64,000 bases of DNA from Ancylobacter rudongensis (GCF_900100155.1 NZ_FMTP01000003.1:372001-436000), one strand, 5' to 3'. Shown: positions 28,104-37,103, numbered from the stretch's first letter. Numbers and translations are program-made. The notes: generated by a model from the letters alone, not told the origin.

Positions 28104-28919
28104 TCACGGGCGGAAAGAGGGGCCGTTGGTGATGACCATGCCGTGGCCGGCGACCTCGTTGGCGCGGGGATAGACGCCGCCGAGCACCTCGTCGAAATGC
28201 CGCTTCACGGCCGCGTGGCAGCCGCAGCACAGGCCGCGCAGCCGGTCGACATCGGTGATCCGGATGCGTCCGCGCAGCGGGTCGACCGCGCCGGCCTCCT
28301 TCATCTGCCCGAGCACCCGGCTGATATAGGGCCGGCCGACCGCCAGCATGGAGGCCAGCTGCTCCTGGGTCAGAGTCAGCGTTTCGTCGCCGGTACGGTC
28401 ATGGGCGGCCAGCAGCCATTTGGCGGTGCGCTGGTCGATGGAATGGGTGGCGTTGCAGGCGACCGACTGGAACACCTGCGCCAGCAGGCAGTCGGCATAG
28501 CGGGCGAACAGGTTGCGCAGCGGCGGCGAGGTTTCCTTGGCTCGCTCCAGCTCGACGCCGTCGAGCCGGAGCAGCGGGCCTTCCATCTGCACCACGGCGC
28601 GGGAGAAGGCCGGCAGCCTGCCCTGGCTGACGATGCCGCCCACCGCGCCCTCGCGGCCGATGCTGGTGATCTCCACCTGCCGCCCGTCCTCCAGCAGCAC
28701 CATGAAGGAGAGCAGCGCCTGGCCGCAGGGAAAATAGACATGGCGGACATCGTCGCCCGGCTCGTAGAGCACGGCGCCGGCCGGCCGGTCGATGCGGCGC
28801 AGATGGCCGCGCAGCAGGGCGAAATCAGCCGGACGCAGGGCGCCCAGCAGATTGTTGCCGCCCGACGAGGTGACGGCGACGCCATGGCCGCCGGCTTCTT
28901 CGCTGGTGTCGACGCGCAT
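28104..28919 (-). CDS. Crp/Fnr family transcriptional regulator
   Basis: A 271-residue regulator. An N-terminal cyclic-nucleotide-binding-like beta-roll (AVLYEPGDDVRHVYFPCGQALL...EDGRQVEITSIGREGAVG) is followed by a long dimerisation helix and a C-terminal winged helix-turn-helix (LTQEQLASMLAVGRPYISRVLGQMKEAGAV). There are Cys residues near the end (LCCGCH) but no obvious FNR-type N-terminal iron-sulfur cysteine set. GGGGAGAGG precedes the ATG closely. Divergent from the histidine kinase at 29139; the shared 219-base region is the likely control site. Ligand unknown. Confidence 0.9.
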   Translation of the reverse strand: MRVDTSEEAGGHGVAVTSSGGNNLLGALRPADFALLRGHLRRIDRPAGAVLYEPGDDVRHVYFPCGQALLSFMVLLEDGRQVEITSIGREGAVGGIVSQGRLPAFSRAVVQMEGPLLRLDGVELERAKETSPPLRNLFARYADCLLAQVFQSVACNATHSIDQRTAKWLLAAHDRTGDETLTLTQEQLASMLAVGRPYISRVLGQMKEAGAVDPLRGRIRITDVDRLRGLCCGCHAAVKRHFDEVLGGVYPRANEVAGHGMVITNGPSFRP

Positions 28920-29138
28920 GAACCTCTCCCCTTTGCGGCGACAACGCACGAGCCGGGGAAATGTTCACAAGCGGACAGAACTCAGATGACGAGTTGGGTA
29001 CAAACAGGCACACTCGCGCACCAGCGGAAATCGCAGCGCTTTGGGGGAGTCCTGTTCGATGTATGCGACTTCCTTGTCCGGCGATCCGGCGCAGGCGCCC
29101 TTCCCTGCGGCAATGGCCGCCGGAGCGGCTTTTCGCCC

Positions 29139-30236
29139 ATGAATGACGGCGCGGCCCGTCAGCGGGATTCGGCAGACGGCATCGGCAAGGGCGAATCAGC
29201 CGTGCGCGGCGACGGCTCGTTCTTCTGGTCGCTGGTGCGCGCCGCCCAGCCGCTGCGCCGCCATCCCTGGCTTCCCGATGCGATCGGGGTGGCGATGTTC
29301 GCCCTGGCTCTGGCGCTGCGCTTCGGGGTGGATGACGTGCTGCCGCCGGGCTTTCCCTTCCTCACCTTCTTCCCGGCGGTGATCCTCACCACCTTCTTCT
29401 GCGGGCTGCGGCCGGGTGTCACCTGCGCGGTGCTGTCGACCTTCGCCGCCTGGTTCTTCTTCATCGGCCCGGCCAACGACATGCAGCTGGACGGCCAGTC
29501 GCTGCTGGCGCTCGGCTTCTTCGTCGTCATCGCCGCCATCGACATCACGCTGATCCATTTCACCTTCAGCGCCGCTGACCGGCTGCGCACGGAGAAGGAG
29601 ACGACCGCCCGGCTCTATGAGAACCAGCGCACCATGTTCCAGGAGCTGCAGCACCGGGTCGCCAACAACATGCAGTTCGTCGCCGCCCTGCTCACCCTGC
29701 AGAAGCGCAAGGTGGGGCAGGATGCGCGCCAGGCGATCACGGCGCTGGACGAGGCGCGCTCGCGGCTCGACACCATCGCCCGCATCCACCGCCAGCTCTA
29801 CGCCCCCGAGCGGCTCGACCTGCCGACCGACCAGTATCTGCGCCAGCTCTGCTGCGATCTCGTCACCGCCTCGGGTACGGCCGGCATCACCTCGAAGGTC
29901 GATTCCCCTAACCTGCCGCTCAGCGTCACCCAGCTCACCACCCTGTCCATGCTGGTGGCGGAGATCGTCACCAATTCGCTCAAGCACGCCTTCATCGAGG
30001 CCGATTCCGGCACGATCCTCATCACCGTGCTGCCCTGCGGCCCGGACCGCTACGAGATGACCATCGCCGATGATGGCCGCGGCCTGCCGCCCGATGCCGA
30101 CCTCTCGCGCAGCGACGGGCTCGGCTGGCGCATCATCCAGAGCCTCGCCGCCCAGCTCGGCGGCAAGGTGGAGCTGGCCAGCCGGGTGGAGCCCAGCCGC
30201 GGCACGGCGGTGCGGGTGCAGTTCACCGTCGCCTGA
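29139..30236 (+). CDS. Membrane histidine kinase (DUF4118-type sensor, HisKA_2/HWE-like)
   Basis: About 365 residues. Four hydrophobic segments between about 45 and 140 form a KdpD-like DUF4118 membrane module, followed by a coiled coil. The phosphoacceptor box FQELQHRVANNMQ puts the histidine at His172, in the HisKA_2/HWE style common in alphaproteobacteria. An HATPase_c domain follows (N box VTNSLKHAF, G box DDGRGLP, DGLGWRII). No PAS or response-regulator partner is nearby, so it is an orphan kinase; it is divergent from a Crp-type regulator. The start has GGAG 13 bases upstream, slightly far. Upstream starts in the same frame would overlap the regulator. Confidence 0.84.
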   Translation: MNDGAARQRDSADGIGKGESAVRGDGSFFWSLVRAAQPLRRHPWLPDAIGVAMFALALALRFGVDDVLPPGFPFLTFFPAVILTTFFCGLRPGVTCAVLSTFAAWFFFIGPANDMQLDGQSLLALGFFVVIAAIDITLIHFTFSAADRLRTEKETTARLYENQRTMFQELQHRVANNMQFVAALLTLQKRKVGQDARQAITALDEARSRLDTIARIHRQLYAPERLDLPTDQYLRQLCCDLVTASGTAGITSKVDSPNLPLSVTQLTTLSMLVAEIVTNSLKHAFIEADSGTILITVLPCGPDRYEMTIADDGRGLPPDADLSRSDGLGWRIIQSLAAQLGGKVELASRVEPSRGTAVRVQFTVA

Positions 30237-30239
30237 GCG

Positions 30240-30470
30240 CCGGCCCGGCGCCGTGTCCCGGACCAGCCGCGCCGCGCGCGGCGCCGATCCCGGACCCAGG
30301 AAAGACTCCGCGCAGCGGCTTCGTCCTCCGCGAAGGAAACGGCAGATGATTTTCTCCTGGGTCCCGGCGCCGCGCTCCGCCTCCGGCTGCGCTGGGCCGG
30401 GACACCATAACCCTCTGCCGCCGCGCCGCGCGCGGCGCCGATCCGGGCACGGGGGCGTTCACCTCAGGCG
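30240..30470. repeat. GC-rich palindromic repeat cluster between the kinase and dihydroorotase genes
   Basis: Most of the 284-base gap between the kinase and pyrC is repeat. The block GCCGCGCCGCGCGCGGCGCCGATC occurs twice (from about 30269 and again from about 30421), and GTCCCGG/CCGGGAC palindromes and a TCCTCCGCG/CGAAGGA arm fill the space between. It looks like two nested inverted-repeat elements, not a gene. Confidence 0.55.
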
Positions 30471-30520
30471 CGCTTTGGCGTAAGAGCGAGCCATCGAGTT
30501 CGAGCACCGGCGGGGCAGCT

Positions 30521-31855
30521 ATGACGCAGACCTTCGATCTTCTCCTCAAGGGCGGCACGGTGGTGAACCAGGACGGCATCGCCGCCCGCGATGTCGGCAT
30601 TCGCGCCGGGCGAATCGCCGGGATCGGCGCGTTCGAGGCCGCGCAGGCGGGCGAGACGGTCGACTGCACCGGCCTGCATCTGCTGCCGGGCGTCATCGAC
30701 ACCCAGGTGCATTTCCGCGAGCCCGGCCTCGAGCACAAGGAAGACCTCGAATCCGGCTCCCGCGCCGCCGTCATGGGCGGCGTCACCGGCGTGTTCGAGA
30801 TGCCCAACACCAACCCGCTCACCACCTCCGCCGAGGCGCTGGAAGACAAACTGTCGCGCGCCCATCACCGCATGCATTGCGACTTCGCCTTCTTCGTCGG
30901 CGGCACGCATGACAATGTGAAGGACCTGCCCGAGCTGGAAATGCTGCCCGGCGTGCCCGGCATCAAGGTGTTCATCGGCTCCTCCACCGGCTCGCTGCTG
31001 GTGGCGGACGATCCCGGCGTGCGCGCCATCCTCAAGGTCATCCGCCGCCGCGCCGCCTTCCATTGCGAGGACGAGCCGCGCCTTGAAGAGCGCAAGGGCC
31101 TGCGCGTGCCGGGCGATGCTTCCTCGCACCCGGTGTGGCGCGACGAAATCGCCGCGCTCACCGCCACCACCCGGCTGGTCAACCTCGCCCGCTCTGAGGG
31201 CAAGCGCGTGCATGTGCTGCACATCACTTCCCAGGAAGAGATCGAGTATCTGCGCGGCCAGAAGGATGTCGCCACCGTCGAGGTGACGCCGCATCACCTC
31301 ACCATGGACGCCTCCTGGTACGCCTCGCACGGCACGCATGTGCAGATGAACCCGCCGGTGCGCGAGGCGCGCCACAAGGCGGCGCTGTGGCGCGGCCTGT
31401 CGGAGGGCGTGGTCGACGTGCTCGGCTCCGACCATGCCCCGCACACGCGGGAAGAGAAGGCCAAGCCCTATCCGGCGAGCCCCTCGGGCATGACCGGGGT
31501 GCAGACCTTCGTGCCCACCATGCTCGACCATGTGAATGCCGGCCGCCTGACGCTGGAGCGCTTCGTCGATCTGTCCAGCGCCGGCCCGGCCCGCATCTTC
31601 AACATCGCCACCAAGGGCCGCATCGCGGTCGGCTATGACGCCGACTTCACCATTGTCGACCTCAAGCGCCGCGAAACCATCCGCAATGAATGGATCACCT
31701 CCAAGGCCGGCTGGACGCCCTATGACGGGGTGGAGGTGACGGGCTGGCCGGTCGGCACGCTCATCCGCGGCAACCGCGTGATGTGGGAAGGCGAACTGGT
31801 CGCCCCGGCGCAGGGCGAGGCCATCCGCTTCCTGGAGACGCTGGCGAAGGGGTGA
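30521..31855 (+). CDS. pyrC: Dihydroorotase
   Basis: Converts N-carbamoylaspartate to dihydroorotate in pyrimidine synthesis. The 444-residue amidohydrolase has the DTQVHFREPG motif, where the first position of the usual HxH metal pair is Gln62 and only His64 remains, a form I associate with an alphaproteobacterial class. Other ligands are visible: the lysine in GIKVFIGSSTG, LHITSQ, TPHHL and SDHAPH. The start is 37 bases after the upstream repeat block and has GGGGCAG before it. Orphan, with no other pyr gene nearby. A related cyclic-amide hydrolase cannot be excluded. Confidence 0.88.
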   Translation: MTQTFDLLLKGGTVVNQDGIAARDVGIRAGRIAGIGAFEAAQAGETVDCTGLHLLPGVIDTQVHFREPGLEHKEDLESGSRAAVMGGVTGVFEMPNTNPLTTSAEALEDKLSRAHHRMHCDFAFFVGGTHDNVKDLPELEMLPGVPGIKVFIGSSTGSLLVADDPGVRAILKVIRRRAAFHCEDEPRLEERKGLRVPGDASSHPVWRDEIAALTATTRLVNLARSEGKRVHVLHITSQEEIEYLRGQKDVATVEVTPHHLTMDASWYASHGTHVQMNPPVREARHKAALWRGLSEGVVDVLGSDHAPHTREEKAKPYPASPSGMTGVQTFVPTMLDHVNAGRLTLERFVDLSSAGPARIFNIATKGRIAVGYDADFTIVDLKRRETIRNEWITSKAGWTPYDGVEVTGWPVGTLIRGNRVMWEGELVAPAQGEAIRFLETLAKG

Positions 31856-31895
31856 GATTTAACTCTACGGTTGCGGCGATAACCCGCCCTTGTGA

Positions 31896-32001
31896 CCATC
31901 CTTCGAGGCTCGCTGCGCTCGCACCTCAGGATGACGTTGCCGATGTGGGGGCGCCCCCGTCATGCTGAGGTGTCGGCCGACAGGCCGGCCTCGAAGCACG
32001 C
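31896..32001. repeat. Composite palindromic repeat, copy 2 (inverted), between pyrC and truA
   Basis: The same two units as at 25938-26048 but in inverted order: CCATCCTTCGAGG...CCTCAGGATG (31896-31933), about 25 bases of spacer, then GTCATGCTGAGG...CCTCGAAGCACGC (31959-32001). The whole composite is therefore inverted relative to copy 1. It lies between convergent pyrC and truA and could act as a transcript end or a structured 3' element. Confidence 0.8.
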
Positions 32002-32040
32002 AGGACCCCCAACCTCCCACGGGGTGAATGAGGGCCCCTC

Positions 32041-32793
32041 TCAATACGTCACTTCCGCCAGATACAGCCCCGCCGAGGGCGCCATCGGGCCGCAGCGCGT
32101 GCGGTCGGCTGCCTCCAGCGCGGCGGTCACGTCGTCCGGCGTCCACGCCCCCTCGCCGACCTTCACCAGCGTGCCGACCATGCTCCGCACCTGATGGTGC
32201 AGGAAGGAGCGCGCCTGCGCGTGGACGCGGATCTCCATGCCCGGCCCTTCCAGCGGCACGGTTTCCACCGCCAGCCGGTCGAGCGTCTTCACCGGCGAGG
32301 CCGCCTGGCAGCCAATGGCGCGGAAGGTGGTGAAGTCGTGCCGGCCGACCAGCCGGGCCGCGCCCAGCGCCATCGCGTCGACATCGAGCGGGCGCAGCAC
32401 CCGCCAGGCCCGGTTGCGCTCCAGTACCAGGTCGGGCCGGCGGGCGATGATGCGGTAGAGATAGCGCCGCCCTGTCGCCGAGAACCGGGCGTGAAAATCC
32501 TCGGCCGCCGGCTCGGCCTCCAGCACCGCGACCGGATGCGGGCGCAGATGCGCGTTCATCGCGTCGCGCACCGTGTCCGGCTTCCAGTCGCGGGCGAGTT
32601 CGATATGGGCGACCTGCCCAGTGGCGTGCACGCCGGCATCCGTCCGGCCGGCGCCGTGCACCACCACCTCCTCGCCGGAAAAGCGGCGCACCGCCTCGGC
32701 GAGCACGCCCTGCACGGTCCGCCCCGCCGCCTGGACCTGCCAGCCGACAAAGGGGGTGCCGTCATATTCGATGGTGAGCTTGTAGCGGGGCAT
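32041..32793 (-). CDS. truA: tRNA pseudouridine(38-40) synthase TruA
   Basis: Isomerises uridines 38-40 in the anticodon stem-loop of many tRNAs. The 250-residue protein begins with the family's [19 protein letters not shown] and has the catalytic motif [11 protein letters not shown] with Asp52, plus the conserved [16 protein letters not shown] end. Length and motifs are standard. Convergent with pyrC. Upstream of the start the DNA leads into the ArsR promoter region on the other strand. Confidence 0.96.
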   Translation of the reverse strand: MPRYKLTIEYDGTPFVGWQVQAAGRTVQGVLAEAVRRFSGEEVVVHGAGRTDAGVHATGQVAHIELARDWKPDTVRDAMNAHLRPHPVAVLEAEPAAEDFHARFSATGRRYLYRIIARRPDLVLERNRAWRVLRPLDVDAMALGAARLVGRHDFTTFRAIGCQAASPVKTLDRLAVETVPLEGPGMEIRVHAQARSFLHHQVRSMVGTLVKVGEGAWTPDDVTAALEAADRTRCGPMAPSAGLYLAEVTY

Positions 32794-32901
32794 GGCGCTC
32801 TGTAGCGCCGGAAGGCCGGCGCGTCACCTGCGCAGCCGGAGAGCGTGGCGCTGTCTCCCCTGCCGAACCGGCCGCGCCTCGCCGCGCGTGCCGGCACCAC
32901 C

Positions 32902-32967
32902 GATACTTAGTCAGTTGCCTTTTTATGGTTGACGCCGATCTGATCGAGCGATACTAAGTCAAATGCC
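32902..32967 (+). promoter_or_regulatory. Direct repeat operator for the ArsR-SRPBCC operon
   Basis: GATACTTAGTCAGTTGCC (32902-32919) and GATACTAAGTCAAATGCC (32950-32967) match at 15 of 18 positions and start 48 bases apart. The second copy includes the ATG (32963) of the ArsR gene. Their cores ACTTAGT and ACTAAGT are reverse complements of each other. TTAGTCA half-sites are plausible ArsR operators. The site would allow autorepression by blocking transcription or initiation near the start; this is inferred from position. Confidence 0.6.
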
Positions 32968-33295
32968 TTATCATTCAGCGCCGCTTGACCTTGCCTTCCA
33001 CGCCCTCAGCGATCCCACGCGCCGCGCGGTGATCTCGCGTCTCGCCGAAGGCGAGGCCTCGGTCAGCACCCTCGCTGCCCCTTTCGGGATGGCGCTGCCC
33101 TCCTTCGCCCAGCATCTCCGGGTACTGGAGGAATCCGGGCTGATCGCCAGCGAGAAGCGTGGGCGCAGCCGGTGGTGCCGGCTGGTGCCGGCGCGCTTCG
33201 CCGAGGCGGCCGATTGGATGGAGGCGGAGCGCCGGCGCGCCGCCGAGCGGTTGGACCGGCTGGAATCCTATCTGGCGAAGACGGAAGAAGGGTGA
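32963..33295 (+). CDS. ArsR family transcriptional regulator
   Basis: A 110-residue winged-helix repressor of the SmtB/ArsR type that commonly pairs with an SRPBCC protein. It has the FHALSDPTRRAVISRL N-terminus, the helix-turn-helix LAAPFGMALPSFAQHLRVLEESGLI and a C-terminal LESYLAK helix. No metal-binding cysteines of the classical ArsR kind are present, consistent with a non-metal ligand. It is the first gene of a two-gene operon with the SRPBCC gene (five-base gap), and a repeated operator-like site overlaps its start codon. Confidence 0.92.
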   Translation: MPYHSAPLDLAFHALSDPTRRAVISRLAEGEASVSTLAAPFGMALPSFAQHLRVLEESGLIASEKRGRSRWCRLVPARFAEAADWMEAERRRAAERLDRLESYLAKTEEG

Positions 33296-33300
33296 AGGGC

Positions 33301-33780
33301 ATGACAAGTCTGTTGGAGACCTGGGAGCTGGACCGGGAGATCGTTCTGGCGAGAGTGCTCGATCACCCGCGCGAGAAGGTCTTTGCCGCCTGGATGGACC
33401 CCGCCGCCCTTGGGGCGTGGTACGGCCCGGCCGGCCTGCGGATCGAGACCCATGAGGCGGACATTCGCGAGGGTGGCGTGTGGCGATTCGACATGGTCGG
33501 CGTGTTCGAGGGCAAGGAGGAGCGTTTCCCCAATCTCATGCGCTTTCTCGAGATCGTGCGGAACGAGCGGATTGTCATGGACTATGGCACGCCCGATCCG
33601 GACGATCCCGACCGCTTCCGGATGACCGTGACTTTCGACCAGCAGGCCGACGGCAAGACCGTGCTCACCCTGTGCCAACTGCACCCCAGCCGCGAGCGGC
33701 GTGCCGCGGTCATCGGCTTCGGCGCGGTGGGGTACGGGATGCAGACGCTGGACGGCCTCGCCGCCTGGCTGGACCGCTGA
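33301..33780 (+). CDS. SRPBCC (AHSA1-like) ligand-binding domain protein
   Basis: A 159-residue START/Bet v1-like fold protein, recognised by the family pattern REKVFAAWMDPAALGAWYGPAG, an acidic IETHEADIREGGVWRFDM strand and a C-terminal MQTLDGLAAWLD helix. Such proteins bind hydrophobic small molecules and usually accompany an ArsR repressor, as here. GAAGG sits just before the ATG. The ligand and the physiological role cannot be read from sequence; it could modulate the repressor or act as a detoxifying binder. Confidence 0.87.
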   Translation: MTSLLETWELDREIVLARVLDHPREKVFAAWMDPAALGAWYGPAGLRIETHEADIREGGVWRFDMVGVFEGKEERFPNLMRFLEIVRNERIVMDYGTPDPDDPDRFRMTVTFDQQADGKTVLTLCQLHPSRERRAAVIGFGAVGYGMQTLDGLAAWLDR

Positions 33781-33822
33781 ACGCCGGCCGGTCACGGTCG
33801 GGCGCACCTGCGCACCTACCCC

Positions 33823-33909
33823 CTCATGCCCGGGCTTGACCCGGGCACCCAGCTTCGACCGCGCGCCACCCGATGAGCACTGGGTCCCCGGGTCAAGCCC
33901 GGGGATGAG
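33823..33909. repeat. Palindromic repeat upstream of polA
   Basis: Outer arms TCATGCCCGGGCTTGACCCGGG and CCCCGGGTCAAGCCCGGGGATGA with an inner CACCCAG/CTGGGT pair form a long imperfect hairpin. A close relative lies at 37018-37103 on the other side of polA and a shortened one at 49499-49523. Confidence 0.8.
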
Positions 33910-34005
33910 GGAGGGAGGGCGGACCCGTCCTCCGCCCCCTCTCTCCGCGCCCCCTTGCCCCGGGGCGGCGGCGGGGGCATCGTGCGGCCGCAAACGGAGC
34001 CCGCA

Positions 34006-36966
34006 ATGCCCGCCACTGATGCCCACCACGAGAATGTCGACGCCGGCGACCATGTCGTCCTGATCGACGGCTCGGCCTATATCTTCCGCGCCTACCACGC
34101 CTTGCCCCCGCTGACCCGCTCGTCCGACAAGCTCCCCGTGGGCGCGGTGGCCGGGTTCTGCAACATGCTGTGGAAGCTGGTGCGGGCCGGGCAGAATGGC
34201 GGCGGCTTCGCGCCGCGTCCGACCCATCTCGCCGTGGTGTTCGACAAGTCCGAGCAGACTTTCCGCAAGGACATCTACCCGCTCTACAAGGCGCAGCGCC
34301 CCGACCTGCCGGAGGATCTGCGCCCGCAATTCCCGCTGATCCGCGAGGCCACCCGCGCCTTCGATCTCGCCTGTGTGGAACAGAGCGGCTTCGAGGCCGA
34401 CGACCTCATCGCCACCTATGCCGAGCAGGCCAAGGCGCGCGGCGCCCTCGTCACCGTCATCTCCTCCGACAAGGACCTGATGCAGCTCGTCGATGGGCTC
34501 GTGCGCATGTACGACCCGATGAAGGACAAGGCGATCGGCGTCGAGGAAGTGTTCGAGAAGTTCGGCGTCGCCCCGGACAAGGTGGTGGACGTGCAGTCGC
34601 TCGCCGGCGATTCGGTCGACAACGTGCCCGGCGTGCCCGGCATCGGCATCAAGACCGCGGCGCAGCTCTTGGGGGAATATGGCGACCTCGACACGCTGCT
34701 GGCCCGCGCCGGCGAAATCAAGCAGACCAAGCGGCGCGAGAACCTGATTGAATTCGCCGACCAAGCCCGCCTGTCGCGCCAGCTGGTCACGCTCAAGCGC
34801 GACGTGGCGCTCGACGTGCCGCTCGACGACATCGCCGTGATCGAGCCGGAAGGGCGCAAGCTGGTCGCTTTCCTCAAGGCGATGGAGTTCACCACGCTGA
34901 CCCGCCGCGTCGGCGAGGCCTATGAAATCGACATCGCCGCCATCGAGCCCGATCCCGGGCTGAAGGCGGGGGGCGGTGAGACTGCACTACTGACCGCCGG
35001 CCTCGACCCGGACACGCACGAGACGGCGGTGCCGCTGGAGAGCGCGCCGAGCGCGGCCGAGGGCCTTACCCCGCAGGCGCTCGCTGCCCAACGGCAGGCG
35101 GAGGCCACCGCCACCCCGGTCGACCGTTCCCGCTACGAGACGGTGACGACGCTCGCGCGGCTGAAGGAATGGATCGCCCGCGCCACGCAGATCGGCTTTG
35201 TGGCCGTCGACACCGAGACCACCGGCCTCGACCCGATGCAGGCGGAGCTGGTCGGCTTTTCGCTCGCCACCGCGCCAAACGAGGCCTGCTATGTCCCGCT
35301 CACCCATAAGGGCGGCGATGAGGGACTGTTCAGCGAGGGCCTGCTGCCCGGCCAGATTCCGCCCCGCGAGGCGCTGGCGGTGCTGAAGCCGCTGATGGAG
35401 GACCCGTCCGTCCTCAAGATCGGCCAGAACCTGAAATATGACTGGCTGGTGCTGAAGCGCGTCGGCATCGAGGTCGCCCCTTACGACGACACGATGCTGC
35501 TCTCCTATGTGCTCGACGCCGGCGCCTCGCCGCATGGCATGGACCCGCTCTCCATGCGCTGGCTCGGCCACACGCCGATCAAGTTCGAGGAGGTGTGCGG
35601 CAAGGGCAAGGGGCAGATCAGCTTCGACCGCGCCCCGCTCGACAAGGCCAGCGAATACGCCGCCGAGGACGCCGACGTCACGCTGCGGCTTTGGCGGGTG
35701 CTGAAGCCCCGCCTCGCCAGTGAGGGCAAGGCCACCGTCTATGAGACGCTGGAACGCCCGCTGGTCGCCGTGCTCGCCCGCATGGAAGCGCGCGGCATCA
35801 TGATCGACCGGCAGATGCTCTCGCGGCTGTCCGGCGAGTTCGCGCAGGGCATGGGCCGGCTGGAGGCGGATATTTCCGAAATGGCGGGGGAGAGCTTCAA
35901 CCCCGGCTCGCCCAAGCAGCTCGGCGACATATTGTTCGGCAAGATGGCCATTCCCGGCGGGCGCAAGACGCCGACGGGCGCATGGTCGACGGGCGCCGAC
36001 GTGCTGGAGGAGCTGGCCGAGCAGGGGCACGAGCTGCCGCGCCGCATTCTCGACTGGCGCCAGCTGCAGAAGCTGAAATCGACCTATGCCGACGCCCTGC
36101 CCTCCTATGTCCACCCCGAAACCGGCCGGGTGCATTCTTCCTTCGCGCTGGCCGCCACCACGACGGGGCGGCTCTCCTCCTCCGAGCCGAATTTGCAGAA
36201 CATCCCGGTGCGCTCGGAAGAAGGGCGCAAGATCCGCAAGGCCTTCATCGCCGCCCCCGGCCACAAGCTGATTTCGGCCGATTATTCGCAGATCGAATTG
36301 CGGCTGCTGGCCGAGATCGCCGATACGCCCTCGCTGCGCCAGGCGTTCCAGGACGGGCTCGACATTCACGCCATGACCGCCTCGGAAATGTTCGGCGTGC
36401 CGATCGAGGGCATGCCGGGCGAGGTGCGCCGGCGGGCCAAGGCGATCAATTTCGGCATCATCTACGGCATCTCGGCGTTTGGCCTCGCCAACCAGCTCTC
36501 GATCCCGCGCGAGGAGGCGGGGGCCTATATCAAGCGCTATTTCGAGCGCTTCCCCGGCATCCGCGCCTATATGGACGAGACCCGCGCCTTCGCCCGCGAA
36601 CATGGCTATGTCGAGACGCTGTTCGGCCGGCGCTGCCACTACCCCGACATCAACGCCAAGAACCCCTCGATCCGCGCCTTCAACGAGCGCGCGGCGATCA
36701 ATGCGCGGCTACAGGGCTCGGCCGCCGACATCATCCGCCGCGCCATGGTGCGCATGGATGCGGCGCTGGAGAAGGCCCGTCTTTCCGCCCGCATGCTGCT
36801 GCAGGTGCATGACGAACTGATCTTCGAGGTGCCGGACGGCGAGGTCGACGCCACCATCCCCGTGGTGCGCGAGGTGATGGAACTCGCCCCCTTCCCGGCG
36901 GTGGCGCTGAAGGTGCCGCTGAAAGTCGACGCCCGCGCGGCGTTGAACTGGGACGAGGCGCATTGA
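34006..36966 (+). CDS. polA: DNA polymerase I
   Basis: Repair and Okazaki-fragment polymerase. The 986-residue protein contains all three domains: the 5' nuclease (VVFDKSEQTFRKDIYPLYKAQRP; SDKDLMQLV; GIGIKTAAQL), an apparently intact 3'-5' exonuclease (VDTETTGLDPM; AAEDADVTLRL), and the family A polymerase (SADYSQIELRLLAEI; RRRAKAINFGIIYG; QVHDELIFEV). It has a low-complexity linker between the nuclease and exonuclease parts. The ATG at 34006 has CGGAG six bases upstream; the open frame continues upstream but lies partly in a repeat-flanked region. Both sides carry the same family of palindromic repeat. Confidence 0.97.
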   Translation: MPATDAHHENVDAGDHVVLIDGSAYIFRAYHALPPLTRSSDKLPVGAVAGFCNMLWKLVRAGQNGGGFAPRPTHLAVVFDKSEQTFRKDIYPLYKAQRPDLPEDLRPQFPLIREATRAFDLACVEQSGFEADDLIATYAEQAKARGALVTVISSDKDLMQLVDGLVRMYDPMKDKAIGVEEVFEKFGVAPDKVVDVQSLAGDSVDNVPGVPGIGIKTAAQLLGEYGDLDTLLARAGEIKQTKRRENLIEFADQARLSRQLVTLKRDVALDVPLDDIAVIEPEGRKLVAFLKAMEFTTLTRRVGEAYEIDIAAIEPDPGLKAGGGETALLTAGLDPDTHETAVPLESAPSAAEGLTPQALAAQRQAEATATPVDRSRYETVTTLARLKEWIARATQIGFVAVDTETTGLDPMQAELVGFSLATAPNEACYVPLTHKGGDEGLFSEGLLPGQIPPREALAVLKPLMEDPSVLKIGQNLKYDWLVLKRVGIEVAPYDDTMLLSYVLDAGASPHGMDPLSMRWLGHTPIKFEEVCGKGKGQISFDRAPLDKASEYAAEDADVTLRLWRVLKPRLASEGKATVYETLERPLVAVLARMEARGIMIDRQMLSRLSGEFAQGMGRLEADISEMAGESFNPGSPKQLGDILFGKMAIPGGRKTPTGAWSTGADVLEELAEQGHELPRRILDWRQLQKLKSTYADALPSYVHPETGRVHSSFALAATTTGRLSSSEPNLQNIPVRSEEGRKIRKAFIAAPGHKLISADYSQIELRLLAEIADTPSLRQAFQDGLDIHAMTASEMFGVPIEGMPGEVRRRAKAINFGIIYGISAFGLANQLSIPREEAGAYIKRYFERFPGIRAYMDETRAFAREHGYVETLFGRRCHYPDINAKNPSIRAFNERAAINARLQGSAADIIRRAMVRMDAALEKARLSARMLLQVHDELIFEVPDGEVDATIPVVREVMELAPFPAVALKVPLKVDARAALNWDEAH

Positions 36967-37017
36967 GGGGCGGGCCGGGCGGCGGCCTCTCTTCGGCAGG
37001 CACGCTGCGCGCGAGCC

Positions 37018-37103
37018 CTCATCCCCGGGCTTGACCCGGGGACCCAGCCCATCCACCCGCGCAGGTGCGAAGGCTGGGTGGCCGGGTCAAGCCCGGCCAT
37101 GAG
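37018..37103. repeat. Palindromic repeat downstream of polA
   Basis: CTCATCCCCGGGCTTGACCC-type left arm and GGCCGGGTCAAGCCCGGCCATGAG right arm enclose CCCAGCC/GGCTGGGT. It is the same family as 33823-33909. The polA coding region is thus bracketed by two copies about 3.1 kb apart. Confidence 0.8.

Noticed and set aside
30240-30470. A small gene in the GC-rich gap before pyrC
   Set aside because: The frame is made of repeated palindromic blocks and has no coherent codon use.
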